DNA from: Candidatus Mnemosynella bozhongmuii
GTDB lineage: Archaea > Halobacteriota > Archaeoglobi > Mnemosynellales > Mnemosynellaceae
Length of the DNA stretch: 34,630 nt
Assembly: GCA_014361165.1 (NCBI GenBank)
Contig: JACIWD010000079.1
Location: 1-34,630 of the forward strand
Direction: 5' to 3'
The position numbers were made by a program, and so were the translations under genes. This document shows positions 28,874-34,630 of this stretch, in pieces. Every line of letters starts with the position of its first letter. Within the stretch, counting starts at the first letter, position 1. Under the pieces are notes generated by a model that was not told the DNA's origin, ran no database searches, and was given only the letters and a program-made list of their open reading frames with translations.

Positions 28874-29739
28874 ACCATCGTCCCTATCCCCTCATCTGTG
28901 AAGAGTTCGAGAAGAAGGGCATGGGGCACCGCCCCGTTAATGATGTGTCCCTTTTCAACCCCTCCTTTCAGAGCACTGATTATGCTCTCGCACTTCGGAA
29001 TCATGCCTCCCTGAATGCTTCCGCTCTTCATCATCTCCTCAAGCTCTCTGAGAGAGATCTTCTTTATAAGCGTTGAAGGATCTTTCGGATCTCTCATCAG
29101 ACCGTCCACATCTGTCATCGAAATGATTTTCTTTGCTTTGAGAACACCTGCAAGTTCTCCTGCGACGGTATCCGCATTTATATTCAGATTATTTCCATTT
29201 CTGTCCACGGCTATTGGCGAAATCACGGGTATGTATTCATTTTCAATCATGATGGAGACGATTTCGGGATTTATCTTCTCTATCTCTCCGACAAGACCGT
29301 AATCAACCTCAACAACTTTCCCTTCGACAACCATTTTCTTCGGTGCCTTCTTCCTCGCAACTATGAGCATTCCATCCTTTCCAGAGAGTCCGACGCCCTT
29401 CTCTCCATATTTGCTTATAAGCGAAACAATTTTCGAATTTATGTTCCCCACAAGCACCATTCTCGCAATTTCGAGAGTCTCCTCATCGGTGACCCTTATT
29501 CCGTGAACAAACTCCGGCTTCTTCCCGAATTTCCTCATTTTCTCATCTATTTCAGGCCCTCCCCCATGAACGATGACTGGATGAATTCCGATGTATCTCA
29601 GAAGTATGACATCCTGAATTACGGACTCCATGACGCTGTAATCCGCCATTGCATGGCCTCCGATTTTTATCACCATGACAGAATCGTGAAATTCTCTGAT
29701 GTATGGAAGAGCCTCTATCAGAACCTCTTCTCTCCCCAT
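28861..29739 (-). CDS. argB: Acetylglutamate kinase
   Basis: A 292-aa amino-acid kinase that phosphorylates N-acetylglutamate, the second step of arginine/ornithine synthesis. Landmarks are VIKIGGHAM, IVHGGGPEIDEKMRKFG, and the NINADTVAGELAG segment near the nucleotide site. The length is normal. A GAGGTGAG ribosome site precedes the ATG. It starts nine bases after the argJ stop. Confidence 0.96.
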   Translation of the reverse strand: MGREEVLIEALPYIREFHDSVMVIKIGGHAMADYSVMESVIQDVILLRYIGIHPVIVHGGGPEIDEKMRKFGKKPEFVHGIRVTDEETLEIARMVLVGNINSKIVSLISKYGEKGVGLSGKDGMLIVARKKAPKKMVVEGKVVEVDYGLVGEIEKINPEIVSIMIENEYIPVISPIAVDRNGNNLNINADTVAGELAGVLKAKKIISMTDVDGLMRDPKDPSTLIKKISLRELEEMMKSGSIQGGMIPKCESIISALKGGVEKGHIINGAVPHALLLELFTDEGIGTMVYKD

Positions 29740-29748
29740 GATCTCACC

Positions 29749-30891
29749 TCAGGATGTGTATTCCGAGTTTATTTTTATGTATTCATAACTCATGTCGCAT
29801 CCCCATCCCACGGCCTTTTCATCACCCTCGCCAAGATCAACGATTATTCTTAGCTCCTCTCCAATGATGTCCCTTTCAACCTTCTCTTTCGGTGTGCCCC
29901 TGTCATAAACAACTTCGGTTCTCTTTCCATTTGACAGAAATATTCTCAGAAGATTCTCATCCACCTCAACTCCGGAGTTTCCGATTGCGCATGCAATTCT
30001 TCCCCAGTTTGGATCTCTTCCAAAAACAGCCGTTTTAACGAGAGGAGAGCTCAGAATCGTTCTGCAGACTTTCCTTGCATCTTCTCTGCTTTTTGCACCA
30101 CTTACAACGACCTCGATCATGGTTGTTGCACCCTCACCATCTTCGACTATCATCTTAGAGAGCTCAACAGATGCGAGCTTAAGAGCCTCCTCAAATCTCT
30201 CATCCGCCTCAATCTCTTCGGATGTTGACGTCACGAGAACCATGTCATTGGTGCTGGTATCTCCATCTACCACAATCATGTTGAAGCTCTCATCGACAGC
30301 ATTTCTGAGAGCTTTCTCAAGCCTCTTTCCCGGAACCCGGGCATCCACATAGAGGAATGCGAGCATTGTTGCCATCCTCGGTGCAATCATTCCAGCACCT
30401 TTTGCAATTCCAGAAATTCTGTAGTCTCCGAGGTCAACTGTAACGATCTTCTCCCTTTTATCTGTTGTCATGATCGCTCTCGCCGCATCCCTTATACCTT
30501 CAGGAGAGAGCCTCGATGCCGCAATTTCACTCTGTTTCTCTATGAGCTCCATGTCGAGATATCTTCCTATTACTCCTGTTGAGGCAACTCCGATGTTTTC
30601 CGGAGAAGTCCCAAGAAGCTTTGAGGCGATTTCACACATTCTTTCAGCGTCTCTGATTCCCTTCTCTCCTGTGAGAGCGTTTGCGCAGCCCGAGTTTGCG
30701 ATTATTCCATCCAGATATCCGTCTGCGATGTTCCTCTTTGTCACCTTAACAGGAGCCGCACAGAGAGCATTGGTTGTGAAGACTCCTGCAGAAGTGCCCG
30801 AAGCCTTCACAAGCGCAACTCCATACTTCCCTTCCTTAACTCCGCCTGCAAGAACTCCTTTAGCGGTAAATTCGCCTCTTATGACCTTCAT
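29749..30891 (-). CDS. argJ: Glutamate N-acetyltransferase / ornithine acetyltransferase ArgJ
   Basis: A 380-aa enzyme that moves the acetyl group between acetylornithine and glutamate, and in some organisms also uses acetyl-CoA. The self-cleavage site is in KGAGMIAPRMATML, with Thr175 as the expected nucleophile. NIGVASTGVIG forms the oxyanion-hole region. Cleavage would give alpha and beta chains of about 174 and 206 residues. The gene lies between argC (nine bases away) and argB. Confidence 0.96.
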   Translation of the reverse strand: MKVIRGEFTAKGVLAGGVKEGKYGVALVKASGTSAGVFTTNALCAAPVKVTKRNIADGYLDGIIANSGCANALTGEKGIRDAERMCEIASKLLGTSPENIGVASTGVIGRYLDMELIEKQSEIAASRLSPEGIRDAARAIMTTDKREKIVTVDLGDYRISGIAKGAGMIAPRMATMLAFLYVDARVPGKRLEKALRNAVDESFNMIVVDGDTSTNDMVLVTSTSEEIEADERFEEALKLASVELSKMIVEDGEGATTMIEVVVSGAKSREDARKVCRTILSSPLVKTAVFGRDPNWGRIACAIGNSGVEVDENLLRIFLSNGKRTEVVYDRGTPKEKVERDIIGEELRIIVDLGEGDEKAVGWGCDMSYEYIKINSEYTS

Positions 30892-30900
30892 CCGCTCACC

Positions 30901-31902
30901 TCATGGATACAGGGGAGGATTCCACAAGCCAGCTTTCTCATCAATTCCGAACATGAGATTCATGTTCTGGACCGCCTGACCTGCACCTCCCTTCACAAGA
31001 TTGTCGATTGCGGAGAGGACAACAACTCTCTGAGACTCCTCATCCAGCTCCCATCCTATGTCGCAGAAGTTGGAGCCTCTTACAGAATTCAGAGTCGGAA
31101 GCCTCACGAATCTGATGAAGAAGCAGTCACCATACATTCTTTCATAAGCTTCTTTAATTTCCTCCTCTGAGAGAGGTTCCTTCAGCAGAACATGAGCGGT
31201 TGTAAGGATTCCGCGGATGGATGGAATGACATGGGGTGTGAAATGAATTTTCACATCTCCAAATCTTCCGAGCTCATGAATCATTTCTGCCCGATGCCTG
31301 TGTCTCGTGATTCCGTAAGCAATGATGTTCTCCGCAAGATTTGGATAATGAGATCTCTCACTTGGCTCATTTCCGGCTCCGGAGATTCCGGATTTTGAGT
31401 CAAAGATGATTTCCCTCACAACTCCTTTCTTCACGAGCGGTGCAACCGAAAGAATTGCTCCTGTCGGATAGCATCCGGGATTGGCAACAAGCTCTGCTTT
31501 CCTGACTTCAGGGTGGATTTCGGGAAGTCCGTAAACGGCTTCGAGATATCCTCTGTGCTCGATTCCGTAGACCTTCTCATATACTTCCTTTGGAAGCCTG
31601 TAATCTGCACTGAGGTCTATGACTCTGAGCCCGATCTCTCTCAGCTCGGGAACATATTCCATTGCCTTTCCGTGCGGAACAGATGTGAAGACAACATCCA
31701 GTTCTGAGAGCTCTTTCAAATCAGGATCTGAAAATCTCAGATCTGTTAATCCCTTGAAAGCCGGATAGACCTCTGAAAGTTTCCTGTCCTTAAACCTTCT
31801 TGATGTTATCACTCTGAGCTCAGCTTCAGGATGTCTGAGGAGAAGTCTTATCAGTTCGATTCCGATATATCCGGATGCCCCTATCACACCCACCTTTAGC
31901 AT
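30901..31902 (-). CDS. argC: N-acetyl-gamma-glutamyl-phosphate reductase
   Basis: A 333-aa NADP-dependent reductase for the third step of ornithine synthesis. The N-terminal Rossmann motif GVIGASGYIG and the catalytic Cys in VANPGCYPTGA are present, and the C-terminal LVKGGAGQAVQNMNLM is typical. The ATG at 31902 has no ribosome site but a TATA-like block at 31925-31935, pointing to a leaderless message. It is the first gene of argC-argJ-argB. Confidence 0.96.
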   Translation of the reverse strand: MLKVGVIGASGYIGIELIRLLLRHPEAELRVITSRRFKDRKLSEVYPAFKGLTDLRFSDPDLKELSELDVVFTSVPHGKAMEYVPELREIGLRVIDLSADYRLPKEVYEKVYGIEHRGYLEAVYGLPEIHPEVRKAELVANPGCYPTGAILSVAPLVKKGVVREIIFDSKSGISGAGNEPSERSHYPNLAENIIAYGITRHRHRAEMIHELGRFGDVKIHFTPHVIPSIRGILTTAHVLLKEPLSEEEIKEAYERMYGDCFFIRFVRLPTLNSVRGSNFCDIGWELDEESQRVVVLSAIDNLVKGGAGQAVQNMNLMFGIDEKAGLWNPPLYP

Positions 31903-31908
31903 AGCATA

Positions 31909-31935
31909 GCATTTTTATTTCCCTCAAATAATAAT
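31909..31935. promoter_or_regulatory. Divergent leaderless promoters, argC and DHH nuclease
   Basis: The 41-base gap between the two ATGs holds ATTTTTATTT (31911-31920), about 24-33 bases before the rightward ATG at 31944. It also holds TTATTATTT (minus strand, about 31925-31934), about 23-32 bases before the leftward ATG at 31902. Both spacings fit transcripts starting at the AUG. A tandem GCTAT repeat lies next to the argC start. Confidence 0.5.
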
Positions 31936-31943
31936 CTTTTGGG

Positions 31944-33320
31944 ATGCAGAGTTTTCTCGATGTTGCAGAGAGATGTGCTGAAAGGATAAAAAGAAGCTCT
32001 GAAGTCCTTGTTGTTTCGCACATAGATGCGGATGGTCTCACTTCAGCCTCAATCATCTGCAAGGCTCTTGAGAGATGTGGAATTGATTACTCTGTGAGAT
32101 TTGTGAAACAGCTTGAGGAGAGGGTTCTGGAAGAGCTCAAAGATGAGAACCCGGAGACGATTGTCTTCACGGATCTCGGAAGCGGAATGGCATCCGAAAT
32201 CTCCTCTGGATTTGAAGAACCCGTGATCCTTGATCATCATCAGGTGAAGGGTGAGGCTTTCAGGTATCATCTGAATCCCCATCTCTTTGGATTTAACGGA
32301 AGCACGGATATAAGCGGAGCTGGAGTTGCCTATTTTGTCGCAACATGCATGAGCGAGAATTACGATCTCTCAGCTCTAGCCGTGGTTGGGGCTCTTGGAG
32401 ACCTTCAGCATGTGAAAGAGGGAAGACTGAGAGCTCTGAACAGAATCATTGTTGATGAGGGTGTTGAGAAGGGTTTCCTTGAGGTGAAGAGAGACATCCT
32501 TCTTTTCGGAAAACAAACAAGACCGGTTTTTAAGATGCTCGAGTTTTCCTCGGATCCTTTCATCCCCGGAATCACAGGGTCAGAGCGAGGGGCAATCGAA
32601 TTTCTCACTTCTCTCGGAATACCCCTTAAAGATGACAGGTGGAGAAGGTGGATAGATCTGAGGGAGGAGGAGAAAAGGAAGATCGTATCAGCTCTGATCG
32701 AGAGGCTCATATCATTTGGAGAGAGTCCGAAGGCAATAGAAAGGCTCTTTGGCGAGGTTTACATTCTTCTGAGGGAGGAAGAGGGAACCGAACTCAGGGA
32801 TGCGATGGAATTTTCAACCCTTCTGAACGCAACCGCGAGATATGATGAAGCTGAAATCGGACTGAGGGTGTGCATGGGGGACAGAGGAGATGCTCTCAGA
32901 AGAGCGAGAACTCTTTTAAATGAGCACAGAAGAAATCTTGTCAACGGACTGAAATTCGTGATTGAAGGGGGAATTCAGGAGATGGAGAATCTTCGCTATT
33001 TCCATGCCGGAGAAGCGATAAGAGACACGATTGTAGGGATTGTCGCGGGAATGACTCTCAACTCGCATGTGAAAGGAGATAAACCGATTGTGGCGTTTGC
33101 GGAGAGTGAAGAAGGTATAAAGGTCTCCGCACGCGGAACCATGGAACTGGTGAGCAGAGGTCTGAATCTGGGAGAGGCGATGAAAATAGCTTCCCAGGCA
33201 GTTGGAGGGACGGGCGGAGGACACGATATAGCGGCGGGTGCGCTGATACCCAGAGGAAGAGAGAGAGAATTTCTCGAAAATTTGAACAGGATAATAGGGA
33301 GGCAAATGAGAGATGAGTGA
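31944..33320 (+). CDS. DHH-family nuclease, archaeal RecJ/GAN-like
   Basis: A 458-aa DHH phosphoesterase. Motif I is SHIDADG (H26, D28, D30), motif II includes TDLGSG (D77), motif III is DHH at 97-99, and a C-terminal DHHA1 domain ends in GGTGGGHDIAAGA. Archaeal members act as single-strand DNA or RNA exonucleases, and the GAN proteins associate with the GINS replication complex. This one lacks a clear extra insertion, so GAN versus another RecJ-like paralogue cannot be decided. The start is leaderless. It is coupled to the next gene by an 8-bp overlap. Confidence 0.88.
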   Translation: MQSFLDVAERCAERIKRSSEVLVVSHIDADGLTSASIICKALERCGIDYSVRFVKQLEERVLEELKDENPETIVFTDLGSGMASEISSGFEEPVILDHHQVKGEAFRYHLNPHLFGFNGSTDISGAGVAYFVATCMSENYDLSALAVVGALGDLQHVKEGRLRALNRIIVDEGVEKGFLEVKRDILLFGKQTRPVFKMLEFSSDPFIPGITGSERGAIEFLTSLGIPLKDDRWRRWIDLREEEKRKIVSALIERLISFGESPKAIERLFGEVYILLREEEGTELRDAMEFSTLLNATARYDEAEIGLRVCMGDRGDALRRARTLLNEHRRNLVNGLKFVIEGGIQEMENLRYFHAGEAIRDTIVGIVAGMTLNSHVKGDKPIVAFAESEEGIKVSARGTMELVSRGLNLGEAMKIASQAVGGTGGGHDIAAGALIPRGREREFLENLNRIIGRQMRDE

Positions 33321-34191
33321 GAGTGTGAGAGAGTTTCTTGAACTGATGAGAGAGGTGTTCAGAGTTAATGGATATGAGGTGAGAAATGACGAGGTCTTTG
33401 ATTTTCTTGCGGTGAATGAAAAAGAGGAGCTGGGAATAGTAATTCTGGAGAGGATAGGCCCGAAGGAGCTTTCGAGAATTAAGAGGCTCGATGGAAAAAT
33501 TCTTCTGATAACCCCCGGAAGAATTCCGGAGAATGTGAGAGAGGAGATTGAAAGATCTGTTTATGAAATATGGGACAGGGAGAGGCTTGAGAGAGAGATC
33601 GGAAGAGCGATTCTGAAAGAGCTTTTCGGAGAGGAGGAGATTGAGGAGAGAGGAAATTACGTGAAGCTCTGCGTTTCCGAGCAAGACGCCATGTGGATAT
33701 GCAGAAGTCTCTTTGGAAGATGTGACGGTGCATTTCTCCGTTATGTTCCCTTCTGGATTTACGAGTATGAGGTCAGAGGATTCAGAGAGCATGATGGAGA
33801 GGTCATAAAAATTTCAGGTGGCGGAACAGGTGCTCTGAATGCGGTGACTGGAGAGAACTACTGGATAAACATGAAGGGTGCTGAAAGGTCTGAAAAAGCT
33901 GAAGGAGAAGTTCTCCAGCCAGAAATTGATTATGAGAGGGCTCTGAGAGAGGTGAAGAAGAGAATAAAAGAGAGACATGTTGTGAGAAGGAATTTCAACA
34001 GAGTGGTGAGGGACTCCCTGATTTCTGAGGTCAGAAAATTTCATCCGGAGGATGAGGAAATAGAACTTGAAATGGAGCTCCTCTACATTCCTGTCTGGGA
34101 GGTCAGATACAGGGACAGAAGAATCGAATTAAACGGTTATAATGGAGAACCTTTTGAAGAGATTCAGGCAAAAGATGTTGAATTCATCTGA
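33313..34191 (+). CDS. Unrecognised 292-aa protein coupled to the DHH nuclease
   Basis: A soluble, charged protein. Residues 1-90 resemble a small alpha/beta domain (FRVNGYEVRNDEVFDFLAVN, a GIVILERIG strand, KILLITPGRIPE) with a loose resemblance to nuclease-like folds, but I can name no catalytic set. The C-terminal part holds two similar pieces, YVPFWIYEYEVRG...LNAVTGE and YIPVWEVRYRDR...LNGYNGE, the P-W-x-x-x-Y...N-x-x-G-E pattern of a repeated beta unit. It overlaps the DHH gene by 8 bp, so a role in nucleic-acid processing is possible. Confidence 0.7.
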   Translation: MSESVREFLELMREVFRVNGYEVRNDEVFDFLAVNEKEELGIVILERIGPKELSRIKRLDGKILLITPGRIPENVREEIERSVYEIWDRERLEREIGRAILKELFGEEEIEERGNYVKLCVSEQDAMWICRSLFGRCDGAFLRYVPFWIYEYEVRGFREHDGEVIKISGGGTGALNAVTGENYWINMKGAERSEKAEGEVLQPEIDYERALREVKKRIKERHVVRRNFNRVVRDSLISEVRKFHPEDEEIELEMELLYIPVWEVRYRDRRIELNGYNGEPFEEIQAKDVEFI

Positions 34192-34198
34192 AAGAAAT

Positions 34199-34231
34199 TA
34201 AGAAAAAAGATGAGGATGTTTAATCCTCATC
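34199..34231 (-). terminator. Hairpin plus T-tract terminator of the thermosome gene
   Basis: On the minus strand GATGAGGAT (34223-34231) pairs with ATCCTCATC (34209-34217) around a 5-base loop, a perfect 9-bp stem. TTTTTTCTT follows at once. The stem includes the last codons and the TAA of the thermosome gene. The form is like a bacterial intrinsic terminator, while archaea usually need only the T tract. Confidence 0.6.
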
Positions 34232-34630
34232 GCTGCTGCTCTCGAAGTCCTCAGGTCCTTCTTTGCCTTCCTTGCCCTTCTTCTCCTCTCCTGCAGCAGC
34301 TATGACGTCATCGATTCTCAGAATCATCACAGCCGCCTCAGTCGCCGAGCGAATCGCCTGGGTCTTTGATCTCAGAGGTTCAACGACTCCTTCCTTGAGC
34401 ATGTCAACGACTTCGCCTGTGAAGACATTCAGACCAGCGGACTTCTCTCCTCTCTCGTGAGCGGCCTTCAGATCGACTATTGCATCGATTGGATCAAGTC
34501 CTGCGTTCTCTGCGAGGGTCTTCGGAATGATTTCCATTGCCTCCGCAAATGCCTCGGCTGCGAGCTGCTCTCTTCCTGAGAGAGTTGCGGCAAACTCTCT
34601 CAGTCTGAGGGAGAGCTCTATCTCCGGAGC
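34220..34630 (-). CDS. Thermosome subunit, C-terminal part (gene continues beyond window)
   Basis: The last 136 residues of a group II chaperonin subunit, entering from the window edge in frame (APEIELSLRLREF). The equatorial-domain landmarks are EAMEIIPKTLAENAG, GLNVFTGEVVDM and VVEPLRSKTQAI. The TEAAVMILRIDDVI stretch (ATP-site region) and a charged flexible tail ending in SSSDED close the protein. Subunit type (alpha or beta) cannot be told. The 5' end is outside the window. Confidence 0.95.
   Translation of the reverse strand, partial: APEIELSLRLREFAATLSGREQLAAEAFAEAMEIIPKTLAENAGLDPIDAIVDLKAAHERGEKSAGLNVFTGEVVDMLKEGVVEPLRSKTQAIRSATEAAVMILRIDDVIAAAGEEKKGKEGKEGPEDFESSSDED

Noticed and set aside
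33058..33792. 244-codon open frame on the minus strand
   Set aside because: It is the antisense of the DHH nuclease and its partner, with Ser/Leu-rich composition and no ribosome site.

Overview
The window comes from a euryarchaeon, most likely an Archaeoglobales relative (Archaeoglobus, Ferroglobus or Geoglobus type). The evidence is archaeal marker genes (thermosome, ribosomal protein L40e, archaeosine genes, GatCAB beside a single-domain asparagine synthetase homologue), TATA-box promoters, GGTGA-type ribosome binding sites, thermophile-like proteins rich in Glu, Arg and Lys, and a cohesin-dockerin protein, a combination documented in Archaeoglobus. The genus is an inference.

Layout. 1-4649: a leftward gene fragment, a cupin, a DUF554 membrane protein, then a tightly overlapping five-gene operon (CCG-domain protein, LUD/ferredoxin protein, a 76-aa unknown, a Mut7-C RNase-like protein, a TIM-barrel isomerase-like protein). 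13777-4630 (minus strand): a nine-gene, almost gapless housekeeping operon purB, asnB-like, gatC, gatA, gatB, topA, DUF1786, tsr3, rpl40e. 13879-17320: an accessory region beginning at a tRNA-Ser(UGA) gene. It holds a ribbon-helix-helix ORF that ends antisense inside the tRNA, two small ORFs, an S-layer-like/cohesin/dockerin surface protein, and AT-rich decayed material (a frameshifted small gene, a frameshifted DUF6602-like gene and a transposase relic). 17322-21243 (minus): a stand-alone response regulator and an operon of five pilin-like secreted proteins.

21305-28873: a TIGR00300 ornithine cyclodeaminase-type protein, then the archaeosine cluster (radical SAM subunit, ArcS and tgtA, overlapping one another), a free-standing pyruvate-kinase C-terminal-domain protein with its winged-helix neighbour, a 420-bp gap with repeated TGTGAAT motifs and a gene relic, a CinA/MoCF-domain protein and an unlisted 39-aa zinc-ribbon gene. 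28861-31902 (minus): argC-argJ-argB. 31944-34191: a RecJ/GAN-like DHH nuclease and a coupled unknown protein. 34220-34630 (minus): the C-terminal part of a thermosome subunit with a hairpin terminator.

How the genes relate. The arg operon makes ornithine from glutamate, and the TIGR00300 protein may turn ornithine into proline. GatCAB amidates mischarged tRNA, and a glutaminase-less AsnB homologue is co-transcribed with it. TgtA, ArcS and the radical SAM subunit install archaeosine at tRNA position 15. The five pilin-like proteins share a short processing signal ending Ala-Gln or Ala-Val ahead of the membrane helix and probably form one surface filament or complex. The clearest candidates for new biology are the cohesin-dockerin surface protein, the pilin-like operon (one member apparently needs a CTG start to keep its signal) and the tRNA-fused ribbon-helix-helix ORF. 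All coordinates and translations were read by eye, and no database search was possible.
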